From Cordia subcordata (taxonomy: Eukaryota > Streptophyta > Magnoliopsida > Boraginales > Cordiaceae): a DNA stretch of 64,000 bases. Under the pieces are notes generated by a model. That model saw only the letters and a list, made by a program, of their open reading frames with translations. It had not been told where the DNA came from and did not search any database. Below are positions 49,243 to 61,068 of this stretch, piece by piece. The stretch's first letter is position 1, and every line of letters starts with the position of its first letter. The DNA lies in the NCBI GenBank assembly GCA_028554755.1, contig JAPTOF010000019.1, positions 3,668,001 to 3,732,000 of the forward strand. Direction: 5' to 3'. The translations under genes were made by a program, and so were the position numbers.

Positions 49243-50560
49243 TTGGTAAATTATTTTTCCGTGTCTCAGATGTCATTGATCTGATAACCATAGCAGTTAT
49301 CTTCTGTTCTCTTTCTTGAAATTTTGGAGATGCGGATTTGAGATATATCATGATATTCAATGGAATGTTAGATCTGTAATCTGGTGCAAACTTGGGTTTT
49401 TAAATTCGTAATCATTTGTTTAAAATGTCTAGTATCTCATGTCAAAAGAAATGCTGACATGTGTGAACCGGCAGCATCTTGTCATTTGTAGGCTGTAGCA
49501 AATGAAAATTATCTGAGCCGGATGCCATCGTCCTCTCTGCTGTCTGGTTTTGTTTTCTTTACACCCTCCTTTTGTTTCATTTCCATGCCCTTGGATTAAT
49601 ATTCTAGCCTGGACAAAGTGCGAATAATCTTTCATGTGGTGAGTCATCTTTTAGTTGGGACAGTGGTGGTGGGATCCATGAAAAGGGTGAAAAAGAATTT
49701 TTGCTCTTTTTTTTTTTCCCTCTTTTTGATGAGAGCTTTCTAGTTCAAGATTGGGTTAAAGTGGCGTCAAATTAGGTGTGTACGGTCATGTGTTCTGCAA
49801 GAGTGGGTGATCAAACTTGATTCCTTCTAGTAAGATAATCTCAAATATGAAAAAAGAAAATCGATGTGTCGTTTTGGTATGTAAATGCTTGTGCTTATCT
49901 TCTTGTCATTAAATCTGAAATTCTGACTATGGTGCAGTGGCCTGGCAATACTTTTATTCTGATTAAAATTGTGCTTGAGATTAGTTACAACTGAGTTACT
50001 CTTTAAAACTTTCTGATCCTTCAATATTAACTACCGTGTGATCTTTTAGACTATGATTCCCTTGAACAAAAACTCAAGGCAATACCACTGCCATTTTCAT
50101 GTGAATTTACTGTCTTTTTCGTACTAATATTTTTGGGCAAATGAGGATACCGATTTCAACTCCTAGTTGCCAGAAGATACCAATGACTAGAAAAGAAATC
50201 AAATCCATTTAGACATATCTTTTAAAACACATTCTCATGCTTTCTTTTTCCTGGTTGTTTAAAGAGAACTTTTCAACTGCACTATGAAGAATTTGTTTGT
50301 GCTGCAATTCTCTTACAAAATTGCATAGCCCGATGAAGTATCAAAAATGCTGTTAAAAAGTTGAAGAGAGAAATTTTTTTAACAGAGAGTACAAAAATTG
50401 GCCTGCTGGGTACAGAATTATTCCAACTCATTTGACTGGCGCGGTCCAGGGAAGCATCTGAAGGAATGATGACAACAGATCATATGATAGGATAAGCTAC
50501 TGGTTTACGTCCATAAAGAAATGGAGTGCATGCTCTCGAACCAAACCAAACCAAACCCAA
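49243..50560. other. 3' flank of the ATL gene, no other gene seen
   Basis: AT-rich with a poly-T run near 49710. No reading frame resembles a known protein. Confidence 0.5.
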
Positions 50561-50742
50561 GTCAGATGGGGGTTATTTTTATTTTTAACCTTATTTTTTT
50601 AAATGCTTTTAAAATTAACCCAATTTTTAAAGGGTTTGTAGAAATAAACTTTTCGAACTTTCGAAATTGGAAATCGAACTCCGAAAATTCGAATTCAAAC
50701 TTCAAAAGTTTGATTATGCCCTGTTAACAAAAAAAGATAATT

Positions 50743-50958
50743 TCAGAAAAAAATATGATTTCGAATAATAAAATTCGAAACTTTATAAGTACGTAGTTCT
50801 TCAAAACATGTGTTAGGATTATAGTTCAAATCAAATATATTTTCTCTTTTATCAAGGCATTCTTCACAAATTTCGTGAATATATTTATTTTTACAAGAAT
50901 TATGTATAAATTTTTCACACAGTTTACGTGTAAGGCAATTTCTACAAGGTACAATCAT
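50743..50958 (-). CDS. Small Cys-rich ORF inside the MULE-like element
   Basis: ATG-started 71-codon frame with CRNC, an internal NSC and EECLDKRE; seven Cys in all, some spaced like a zinc-binding knuckle. I do not recognise the protein. It may be chance coding in a transposon or a captured gene fragment (Pack-MULE style). Confidence 0.2.
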   Translation of the reverse strand: MIVPCRNCLTRKLCEKFIHNSCKNKYIHEICEECLDKRENIFDLNYNPNTCFEELRTYKVSNFIIRNHIFF

Positions 50959-51111
50959 ACATCTATATATGTTAGCTAAAATATTTTAAAGTTCAGAAAT
51001 GTTTAAGAAAACATTATTTAAAATATTGTCACAGACTTGTCTTAGATTTGAATTAGGATTTCTCATTTGGTTTCTAACACAACTTTGGAACTTGGATGGT
51101 TCGGTTGCGAC

Positions 51112-51176
51112 TTCGAAAGTTCGAAATCGAACTTCGAAAGTTCGAAATCGAACTTCGAAAGTTCGAAATCGAACTT
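51112..51176. repeat. 21-bp tandem repeat (about three copies)
   Basis: Unit ACTTCGAAAGTTCGAAATCGA in perfect head-to-tail copies. Each unit contains TTCGAA palindromes. Degenerate copies lie near both ends of the element (about 50650-50700 and 51258-51290). Confidence 0.9.
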
Positions 51177-51689
51177 TCAATGTTTGAAATCGTATTTTTT
51201 GTTCAAAATTGTCTTCTTTTTTTTTAACAGGGACAAAAAACATAATCAAACTTTTGAAGTTCGAATTCGAATTTCGAAAGTTTGAAAAGTCTATTTTTAC
51301 GACACCTTTAAAATTTGGGTTAATTTTAAAAGTTTTTAAAAAAATAAGGTTAAAAATAAAAATTATCCGTCAGATGGTGGGCCAAAGTTTTACCAGTTTA
51401 ACTGGTCCACATCACAGATACCGACTTCTCACTACCGTTTTCTGGCCGTATTGATAGAGAGTGTCAGACAACCGAGTCACACTTTGTCTCTTCCATTTCC
51501 CAACTGCAGATGATGTCATGTTAACAGAAGCTGAAAATGCTTTCACCCGGCAAAATAAACGATTTCGTTCGCTTGTATGTGAGGTCTATTCTTGTATGAG
51601 TTAGATCGGTCCCACCCCATTAGCGGAGTCTATGACTACGTTGACCATTGCCGTTAGGGAAATGCAGAAGTTACTGGGACATAAACAAG

Positions 51690-51965
51690 GGTCGGACATA
51701 GATTACGGGCCTCCAGGGGCATAGGTGAGTTGATAAGTGGCTAGGTGATTGGGGTACAATCCCTAATTTATATCCCACCTAATATGCGCTCGACGCAGTG
51801 GGAATAGGGTTCGCCGGACATAGATTACATGATCGCATCGGGTTCGTGACCGTTGGTTCTCTCGATGCGATCGCCACTCATACAATCCCTAATTTATATC
51901 CCACCTAGTTATGGGGCCTCTGACGCAGGTGGGGAAGGGGTTCGCCTTCGGACATAGATTACGGG
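51690..51965. repeat. Imperfect direct repeats, about 126-bp period
   Basis: TACAATCCCTAATTTATATC begins at 51755 and again at 51881. Each copy is followed by CCCACCTA, a GACGCAG(T/G)TGGG-like segment, GGTTCGCC and CGGACATAGATTAC. A further partial copy (GGGTCGGACATAGATTACGG) begins near 51690. GC content is higher than the surroundings. Confidence 0.8.
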
Positions 51966-53579
51966 GACAAATCTTTGTGAAAGTGTCTAATCTTAGAGCC
52001 ATATAAAGCTCGATCTTTTGTTCCTTTTCTTACAAGTTGAAGAGGAAAAGTGGGTAAATGATGGGATATTGCCAGAAAGGAAAAGATTAGCGGTGATAGC
52101 TTGGGGTGTCAAAAGAGAAGGCAAAATGAAGAAAAGTGGAAATGGAAATGGAATTCTCTACAACATTGACGCTTAGGTCTCCAAAATTAGAGAGAATTTT
52201 TTGGTTATTGTACTAAAGTTGGTCATTTGGTCCATCTCTAACAAAATCTTTTTGACCACTAGCACATTCTTTTTTTTTTGGGTAAAAGAAATAAAGAGTG
52301 ATTCTTCACTTATCTCAAACCAAGTGTATTACCACTGAGGTAAATTTGATCGCTTGTATTTGACCCAAAGAAAACAGTCTAAAGATTTTTCCACTTATTT
52401 ACTCTTCTAATCTACCTTACATTTATTCATTCCACCTAAAAAAAGTATCTGCCTTTCGCGCTCTCTCTTTTTCTTTTTCCTTTTCCTTTTTTTGTGGGGG
52501 CCTTGTTTTGCAAGGGAAACTGTTGGCTTTTCTTGCCCGCGTATTGATATTGATAAGCATAAGAGGAAAAGATAAATGCTGTGTTTGGAATAAGTTTTTT
52601 ATAAAATGCTTATTTTATTAATGTAAAGGAGGCAATATTTATTATGTGCTATGTACTTTATGAGAAAAATAAACAAAAGTGAAACCAAACTGATGCAGAG
52701 AGTTATTATGGAAAACAAAAAGTTTCACTGGACTTTCAAAAACTCAAAATAAATTATATTTTTTTTATATAGAACACTAAATAAAATTATCATCTTATAA
52801 TAAATTTATAACAAAACACAACAAAAATCATAAAAGAAAAAAATGAAAGGGTGAAAAAAAAATATTGGGAAAGAAAATGAAAAATGAGAAATATAAATTT
52901 TATATTTATAAATGCCACCCAAGTGAGCCATGACCAGTAAGTTAAGTTTGAATCCTCGAGCACTCTAGAAAGTTTCACACCCATTCAAATCACTCGCTTG
53001 ATATCATGGAATTATACTCTTAATGAAAACAATTTATACAACTTTGACTGACGAGTCAAATTGCAACATAAATACACATGACAAGACGTGTATAAAGCAC
53101 CAAGACAGCTTGCTATTTTGGGAGCAAGACCTACCTCCAAAGTATTAAGGAGAAAAAAAAATGATTTTCTCATTGCATTATTAAGCGATAAATTAATAAT
53201 TTAATTATAATAAAATAATCTTATATACTTTGACCTCTTGAATACAGCAGTAAAACGTTGAGATTATAACAATGTAGATAATTAAGCTAAACATTATCTT
53301 TTAAACACAATATAGATAATTGCATAACGTTTTCTAAACATATCTTTGGAATGTGTACCAAATAAAATCTCATGAATTAAAAATATAAGAACAGATGTAA
53401 TAAATTTTTACAAAGAATATATATTAAATTCTGTTTTTAAAAAACTACAACCGGAGACGACCACCTCCTCTTCATTACACACATCAAACCCCGCGCCGCA
53501 CATGCCGCACCAAGCGCACGTTAGCACCGACGGCGCACCCGACAACAATCGAGCCCATTACAACACATTCCATTCCATC
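51966..53579. other. Intergenic AT-rich DNA
   Basis: No gene or clear element seen. The 3' UTR of the minus-strand gene at 53580 should lie at the right end. The right part (53440-53580) is GC-richer and reads into that gene. Confidence 0.5.
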
Positions 53580-54050
53580 TCACGTCAATGACGGCGGCGC
53601 GTCCTTTCCCAAGTCCACCAACGGCTTAACGGAACCCGGAACGGCGGCGTACCTCGACGAGAAATCACGGAATAATCGATCGTCTTCCAATTGACTGTTT
53701 TGCCCAGGACCTTCGTCGAAATTCAAGGCGTAGCTCAACGGGTCGTACTGAAACTTACAGGTCTTGCAGCGGTTCTTATTGAACCGGCGAATGAATGTCT
53801 TCCATTTCGGACCGGCCACCAACTCCGACCACTCCCTCACTTTCTTCAAAGCATTCAAACTCTTCGCCCACCAACTGCTCTCTTCGTTCTCCGTCCTCGA
53901 AATTTGTTCCCAAACGGTGTCGTCCGATTGCCGGGACCCGAAACACGGTAGCCAAAAACAGCATCCGCGCTTCGCGTATGCAATCTCTTGAAATTCTTCA
54001 TTCAGAGCTTTGTCTTGCGAGGAAAACCCAGGCAACGCTTGTGTTGACAT
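53580..54050 (-). CDS. Small uncharacterised plant protein, intronless, 156 residues
   Basis: Single-exon gene starting MSTQALPGFSSQDKALN. It has a cysteine/tryptophan-rich patch (RGCCFWLPCFGSR) near residue 27, a Trp-rich segment (SSWWAKSLNALKKVREWSEL), and a basic stretch with KNRCKTCKFQYDPLSYALNF, then an acidic/neutral tail ending DAPPSLT. This architecture recurs in a plant-specific family of small proteins annotated as uncharacterised or stress-related; the CC motif might be a lipidation or membrane-contact site (inference). No signal peptide or long hydrophobic helix. The start is the first ATG; a longer frame upstream has only TTG. Codon use is GC-richer than the surrounding DNA, which supports real coding sequence. 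Confidence 0.75.
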   Translation of the reverse strand: MSTQALPGFSSQDKALNEEFQEIAYAKRGCCFWLPCFGSRQSDDTVWEQISRTENEESSWWAKSLNALKKVREWSELVAGPKWKTFIRRFNKNRCKTCKFQYDPLSYALNFDEGPGQNSQLEDDRLFRDFSSRYAAVPGSVKPLVDLGKDAPPSLT

Positions 54051-54128
54051 TTTCTGCAAACCCTAATTCTCTGTTTTTTTCCCTTCTTTTATGTAACGCT
54101 GCGTCTGTTTAAGCTAACTGACGTGAGT

Positions 54129-54140
54129 ATAAATATATAG
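54129..54140 (-). promoter_or_regulatory. TATA box of the small uncharacterised gene
   Basis: CTATATATTTAT on the minus strand, 79 bases above the start codon, implying a leader of about 50 bases. Confidence 0.5.
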
Positions 54141-54425
54141 GTATGCGTGTGTATAGAAGGGAACGGTAACCGGGAGAGCCGGTGATAAGATGATTATGTG
54201 AACTGTTTTTTCTTTTTTTTTTGGTCAATATGTGAACTGTCAAACAACTATATTATGTTACAGCTGGACACAACTCATGTGGGGCCAGGAGAAAATTTGC
54301 TCAATTAAGGGGGGACAAAAAAAAAAGAGAAGAGGTGAAAATAGAAATTGAATAAATAAAGGCGGGAAATTAGTTAATCTGCTAGTTTTTTACCATGCGT
54401 GTTATGCACGAGTTATAAAAATAAA

Positions 54426-54464
54426 TATATATATATATATATGTGCATATATATATATATATAA
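54426..54464. repeat. (TA)n microsatellite, interrupted
   Basis: Two TA runs separated by GTGCA. Confidence 0.9.
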
Positions 54465-54789
54465 AGGTATTTCAATAATATGAAGAAGAAGAAGAAGATT
54501 GTTTGTTATTTATAAACAATGAACATTAATTAGAGTTATAAATTGGAAAAAGAAAAAAAAAAATTGTAATGGGTGGTAGAATTGAGTGATAGGAGATAAT
54601 TGGAAAAGGAAAGAAATTGTAATTGGGGCCAAAACAATAGTAGCGCAACGAAAGAAGAACTAAATTGGGGCAAAAAGTGTAGCCATTGATGACGATTAAT
54701 AGGATGAATAGTAACGTTTAAATGTGGCATAATTTAGAAGGAGCAAAAATTAGTGGGAAAGAAAAATGAATGCAGTAGTAGTTGTTTTA

Positions 54790-55257
54790 GAGGGTGTTTG
54801 GATTGGCTTATAAAAAAACTACTTAAAGCACTTTTAGCTTTAAGTGACTTTTTTTTATTGTCAACTTTAAGTAGTTACGTGTTTAAATAAAAGTTGTAGT
54901 TATAAAAAATAAGTATTTACATATTTAATTAAAGTGGGTTGAATAAGTTATATAGTTAAAATAATTATTAAGGACATTAAAATGGAATTTAAAAAGGTAA
55001 GTATAAGATAAAAGAGTAAAGGTATTTTAGTAATAAAAATAAAAAGGTAAGAATAAAATAGTAAATGATTTGGTCAAACTTGCTTTTTTCAACATGCTTA
55101 AAGCCACGAAAAGCAAAAGCTGGAGCTGGAGAGCTTTTTATTTTCTACTTAAAATCACTTTAAAAAAGCACATTTTTAATTAAAATAAACACTTCTATTA
55201 GCTTAAATTAGACTTTAAATATGTTTAACAAGAACAAAAGCCAAACCAAACACCCTC
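54790..55257. mobile_element. Tourist-like MITE, 468 bp, copy 2
   Basis: Ends GAGGGTGTTTGGATTGGCTT and CAAACACCCTC, flanked by TTA at 54787-54789 and 55258-55260. It is equal in length and clearly homologous over its whole span to the copy at 29463-29930. Confidence 0.82.
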
Positions 55258-55260
55258 TTA

Positions 55261-57561
55261 GGGTAATAGATAGATTCCCAACATAAAAGAAAGCAAAATT
55301 GGTTGAGTGGATGAAAATGGAAGGATTGAGATTATCCGTTCCTAGCAAATTTGGGATTTCACCGTAGATGTACCTTCTCAATAATCTATTGTATGAAATT
55401 AGAGTTTGTTTCTCCTAATTTTTAAACACTTAAAAATATAAATTATGAGTTTAAATGCAAACACTCACCTGTTTAACCATTTTTAAAAGAATTCTGAAAA
55501 AATTTTGAAAACCTATTTTCACATCATATGTTAGATATAATTTTTATCCTTTCTTTTTTTTTCCCCCCCCTTAAGAATACTATTCCATATTTTTTAAAAT
55601 CTAATATTGTCCTTAAAGTAATTGAAAAGTCAACTCCTAAAATAGAATGCCAAATAATTAACTGAGTTTTTATTAACACTTTTGCATAAAACTCTATCGT
55701 AATAACTTAACAGTGAAAACTATAGCTCAACAACTAAAATCATACTGTTGGCCAAATAAAACCTCTTAGCAAGTAAGTTATTGAGGATAATGCAAGGATA
55801 GTCTTTAGTCCAAAACGATCAACAACTAATTCTCCTTTGAATAAAAACAAAAACAAAAAAAGAGAGAGATTATCACTTCATTTCTCTCTCCGTCATTATA
55901 TCCCATCCTCTTATTTTCTCTTAATCCAAATGGAGCGTTAAGCATTAGGTCCGTGTATCATCGGACATAGTCCCCAACGGTCGTATTAGTTATTTCTACC
56001 TCCCAGTCGCCTGTATATACAACTACTTTTGGTTTCGTTTGCTGAAATGGTCGTAGGTAACGGTCAAAAATCATTATAAACTAGCGACAATTGCATTCAT
56101 ATTTCGCGTGGACCTCGGATTATTAGCGTAAAGCAGAACAGAATCGTCAGTTAAAAAGACTAATGAGAGCATTTCTTATTTAAGAATATTTGTTAAAGAA
56201 TCTTGTTGGAGGCTTGGGTTCTCTCGATTGGGTGTTGTTGATAGTATTAGTGGGTACTATAAATATAAATTAGGAGAGGTGGGGTCCATGTATCGAGACC
56301 CTGGTGGACGCCGGTGGTGGTAGGATTATTCATCATCATTTTGTAAGCTTATCCGATGTCGTTATTGGTTGGTGAACCTTATATTTTAACCCTTTTTTTA
56401 ACTTTTGTTATCAATCAATGATTGGTGAAGATGAGATGCTTCTTGACCAAAAAAGAAAAGAAAGATGAGATGCCTGAAAGTATCGGAGGTTCGTCATTCT
56501 CTGGTGGGTGGGTTGCCAAATTGTTTGGCTTTTTTAGTGTGTAGAAAAGACAAGAAACACACGCTATGATGCTGCGCCAATCAATCTTATTGGGCCTCTT
56601 CGAAGCCCACATATTTCTTCAATTGTATCAATCTTATTGGGCTTTCTCGAAGCCCACATCCCGCTGAAACTTGACTTCCCAAGCTGGAATGAAATCTTAT
56701 CAAGATGGAGGAGCAGAGAGACTTTGAACACCAGGATTGGATCCCCTTCAAGCTGTCAAGAATTCTGGTCCAAGTCCTGGAGATTGGATATTCATCTAAC
56801 AATAGTGCAAACAACTAAACTTGAAAGTTTTTTTCGTAAAAAGTAATAAAGTTTTATCCTAAAATCAATTAATTAGTATTAGGTGAAATATTTAAGATTT
56901 TATGAGGTGATTTTAGAATGTATTGTTTATTAAATGTAGGAAGAGAATTGCATTACCGTACTACACCTTCCACAGCTTTCCATACGCTTTTTTTTTTTCT
57001 TTTCTTTTCTTTTTTCTCTTTAAAGGAAGCCAAAAACCAATTACATATTTCATATAACTAATGGGAATCGATCTCAAGTAAATACTATTCATTTCATTCT
57101 TTAACGTGTTACATTGGGAATCTCCTTCACTTTTGTTGGTCCCTTTGTCCTTTCGTCATCGTCAGTCTCATATTTTTAACTTATAAGAACTTTTTTTTTG
57201 AACCAATCTTAAAAAATTCATAACCTCAAGTCTTTCTATCTCAAATTGTTATATAAACTCAAAATACTTCTTCCAGATATTATTGTATGTACAAGTTTGT
57301 AAGTGACGGAAATTAGGTTATGGGTGGGGGTTAGAGGGGAAAAAAAGAAAGAAAGTTCTCACACATAGAATTGGATTACTAATTAGCAAATGTAATTACT
57401 TGACTAACAATTCCTTTTCTACTTATATCTAAAGAGAGTGTCAATGAATTAAAAACCAAATTAGTTACTATTACATTCACCTTTTGTCTTGTTATCTTCT
57501 TGACTTCTCATATTCCATGTGTATGAAGGTAGTGACAAATGTCCTGGAAAATAAGGACTCT
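55261..57561. other. Intergenic AT-rich DNA
   Basis: No gene recognised. A short direct repeat (TCAATCTTATTGGGC then CGAAGCCCACAT) occurs at about 56580-56611 and 56629-56662. The 3' UTR of the NHL gene lies at the right end. Confidence 0.5.
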
Positions 57562-60500
57562 TCAGAAGCCGTATGAGTAGCCCATGTAGTTATACCTGCT
57601 CCGAAGTTCTTGATTACTGTATATAGGATCCGCATAATCTACAGGCTTAATCACCACTGCTTCGCGCGGTCCCTCCTGTTCTTGAACTGCACCGAACACT
57701 ATCTCTTTAGCTTCACTATCTTGCTCGTAGAAAGTCTGAGGGCTTGATGAATAATGCTTGTGATGATGCTGCTGAAATTGTAGTTGCTGAAACTGGTGCT
57801 CGTATTGCTGGCGGAAACTACTGCTCCGGCCATCATAAAAAGCCTGGCTTTGTTTTGTATGCCGGGTCTTCTCCAGGTCCTTGGTCATAAGAGGATAGGT
57901 CTTTTGTGGTGTGGGTTCTCTGGAAGCCGTAGATGGGGGTTCATCTTCATCTCGAATTGCAATGCTTTGTTGCATGGGCCATCCACTGGTATGCTTGAAA
58001 GGGTGATTGTACAAGTGCTCCTGAATATTAGGGTGGAGAGGCTTCTTCTTGTGCACCGAAAACAATCCTCTGAAGATCTCGAATGCAGATGAGCCAGCAT
58101 TGGAGAAAAGCCTTCCAAGTGAACCAAATAAACCCTCCTCTGATATCTCATATTCTTCTGATGGAATTAGAGGCGGCCTCACCGACTTTGGAGGCCTTTG
58201 ATATGGTGCAGGTTGCATGCCTTCACTTGGAGGCCTCAACTCCTGATAAGAAAAGAAACAATGTAATCGGAAAGCATATCTCAATGTTTTTAAATGAGTG
58301 AGCTTTTCTAACTCGAGGGAAATATAATTGAAGGGACATGGTCATCCATTGTTCACTAAGAGCATTTGATAGAGGATGCATCTGAAACTTGCTTGCATAA
58401 TGCACAAAGTTTCACCATAAAAAATAGCTAAATAATAACTACTCTAACCTTCTTGAGGATTCAAGATTTGGCCAAGGCAAACCAGAACAATATCAACTCT
58501 CTATCTATCAGACAGCGAATCTGATTGTTACATGGGGAAATTCAGACATGGACTCAAAGGGCTTGGATACTCACCCTATCGAATGAAAAGATGGCCATAA
58601 CTCTACGTTGCACCAAAGCCAACATGTAACCGAAAAAAATAGCTATAACAAGCATTGCTACTCCTGCATTTAAGAGAGAGAATTGCACACATGATTCACC
58701 TTAATGGTCATTCCATGATGGATGTGCAATTATATTTGGAATAATCAAATTTACCTAGATGAAGATTGTCATCATTCTCGTTATAAGAACAATCATCATC
58801 ATGGAGTTGGATCTCTCGAATTGCCTCAAATCCTCTGTCTATAATTAGAAGTGAGCAGCTGCTTCCACTATAAACTACATCAAAATCATTGGAGAATTTT
58901 GCGTCTTCACTTGGCCCGTCTGCATGACCTCCTCCTCGTCCCCATTTCCCTCCTGCAATTGTTACAACCCCTGCGTAAAGAACATTAGGTGTGTTATTCA
59001 GACGTAAACTCTTGACTTTATTGTCCACTAAAATCTCAGTATGGAACTTATCAACTGTCTAACTCATTCGATGCTATGGCAGAAAGGCAGGTTATCAAGG
59101 CAAGCATTATTGTAGTCTGAAAAGGAAGGAAAAATACTAAATCAACAATCAATGATGATGAAAAGCTTCTGATTAGTTACCAGCATCACTGATTTTCCTG
59201 ATTGCCATATTCGTAGTATCAGCAATATATATGTTTCCTCTGTCATCGACTGCAAGTCCCTTTGGATGATTCATCCTTGCTTCCCTCAGCCTCCCATCTA
59301 CATGACCAGAATACCCTTCAGGTGATCCAGTGACCAACTTGGGACGGCTATCTGCACCTCAACCATCCATTCCAACGTTGAGTCATTCAGGTGAATGGAG
59401 ATTTAACCAAAATTTGGAATTTAAAAACAATATAATATCCCACACAAACCTCTAACATGTTGAAAGGGCCACGTGATTTTTCTTTTCAATTATCCATGGA
59501 GTTCAAGAATTTCTTTAGTTTCCTTTCTAAGGAGAAAGGATCAGGTATTGCACAAGATAATCTCCAATTTCAATTTACAAAAACTCTTGAATGGGTAGGC
59601 TGAGGGAATTTTACCATTCCTGAGGCTAAAAACTACAGGCCACTGTCTCGAAAAATTTGAGGAGAATGGCAGAAAGCAGCTAAATTCGATGTTACTCCAA
59701 GTATAGAATAATGCAAGACAGCAAAAATCTTCAACAGGTCCATAGATGTCATCTTATGATTGTTAGAAATATATTGATTACTTAGCAATAGCTTAACTAA
59801 GTATGACACAGATTCAGGCGAAATGAATAACTGCTGAATTTGGAACAAGGGAAAGAGGAACTTGATACCATTTCTTGATTAAAGGAATAAACTAGAAGTG
59901 CCTTATAATTTTACGCTTGCCAAATGTTCAAACATAAGCAAGACGTTATGATTCTTGTATTGCATTCCCCTGGAAGACAACTTCTTCTATGTGGAAATCT
60001 CACAATCTGTACTTATGTGTGTGTATATAAACACAGCGTTAAAATGCAATAAAGTATAGTGAAAATAAGGACTATAATGGATCTCACATGGTATTTTCCC
60101 CTCTTCTTTTAATTAGAAAACAATAAAGAATAAAGTAGAATCTAAGTCCCAAAAGAAAAGTACAAGCAAACAAATCTCTAGAAAGAGAGAATTGGTCCTA
60201 TGTCGCAGAACAAAAAGGAAAATGTGTACTTTAAAAAGCAGAGTCTCAACCAAACAAAAGCAAATGCAAAACCCATGTGTAAGAATACCATAATGGCACT
60301 AGATACTCAGAGAGCTTAACAAGTAAAGAATTTTTAGAAACAATAAAATTAACCAAAGAATAGAAAGGAAAAAAAAAAAGACGAAGATTTCTGAAATGAA
60401 TATTGAAGAAACTCACATCGAGAAAATGGTGTTGAGATCCTGTAAATGTTACTGTTTTCAGAGTCCAAGACTAGAAGCTCCCCAGCAGGTGAAACTTGCA

Positions 60501-60980
60501 CAGAATGTGGCTCAATTCCAAGCTTGCTTCCATCAAACAGAGTCTCGACTGTGTATCCGCTTTCAAATTTCACCATCGAACGGCTCGAAATTGCTGAAAA
60601 ACCAAGCTAGAGTCTATCTCAAACAGCCATTTAAAAAAAAAAAAAAACCAGGGCAATTCTTGAAATGTGTGGTCACTCAAAAAGAAAAAGATACCTGTTT
60701 TTGTTGTTGGTTGCAGTGACCACAACCATTTGAAAAGAACGGAAGCAACCTTGGTGACAACCCCACTAACGATTTCTGCACGCATACATCAAGAAACAAC
60801 AAAAAAGAGTAACTTGTAAGATATACGGGGAAAAATCACATGCAAGAAGATTGAGACACTGATTATTTATAATCATGAGTGTTACATGCACTTACTTGCA
60901 GCTGGTGTGGCTGATGCAGATGAGCACCCAGCAAACAAAACCATAACAATGAGGAGTAGAATGATCGAATTCTTTCCCAT
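57562..60980 (-). CDS. NHL-repeat protein with signal peptide and membrane anchor
   Basis: Plant NHL-domain protein (At1g70280/At3g14860 type), 499 residues; NHL repeats form a beta-propeller for binding partners. Function in plants is not settled. Exons: 60896-60980, 60695-60775, 60417-60593, 59181-59351, 58755-58970, 58575-58663 and 57562-58242, all in frame. Order: signal peptide (NSIILLLIVMVLFAGCSSA), VSGVVTKVASVLFKWLWSL, then NHL blades (GIEPHSVQVSPAGELLVLDS, NHPKGLAVDDRGNIYIADT, and FDVVYSGSSCSLLIIDRG). A transmembrane segment (VAMLVIAIFFGYMLALV) sits near 245-262 and is followed by basic QRR. The C-terminal 230 residues are cytosolic or lumenal, rich in Pro, Gln and His (QQYEHQFQQLQFQQHHHKH). 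The start is the ATG giving a clean signal peptide. All seven junctions are GT-AG. Confidence 0.92.
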
Positions 60981-61023
60981 GTTTTTAAGCAACCCGAGAA
61001 CAACAAAATGTTGTGTGCTTCTG

Positions 61024-61068
61024 TTTATATACAAGATGGTGTGGGCCCTGCATGTAGATATATTTATA
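61024..61068 (-). promoter_or_regulatory. Two candidate TATA boxes of the NHL gene
   Basis: On the minus strand TATATAAA lies at 61024-61031 and a CTATAAATATA-type motif at 61059-61068, which are 44 and 79 bases above the start codon. The upper one leaves a more usual leader length. Confidence 0.45.

Larger units (their letters stand above)
50570..51368. mobile_element. MULE-like non-autonomous element with 9-bp target duplication
   Basis: Flanked by identical GTCAGATGG at 50561-50569 and 51369-51377. The left end GGGTTATTTTTATTTTTAAC and the inverted right end GGATAATTTTTATTTTTAAC continue as long terminal inverted repeats (about 100 bases including AAAATTAACCCA). A 9-bp duplication is the Mutator hallmark. 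The element is 799 bp and holds a 21-bp tandem repeat and a small Cys-rich reading frame, but no transposase. Confidence 0.8.

Noticed and set aside
51112..51176. Regular 21-bp repeats considered as a CRISPR-like array
   Set aside because: Units are contiguous with no spacers and lie within a plant transposon.
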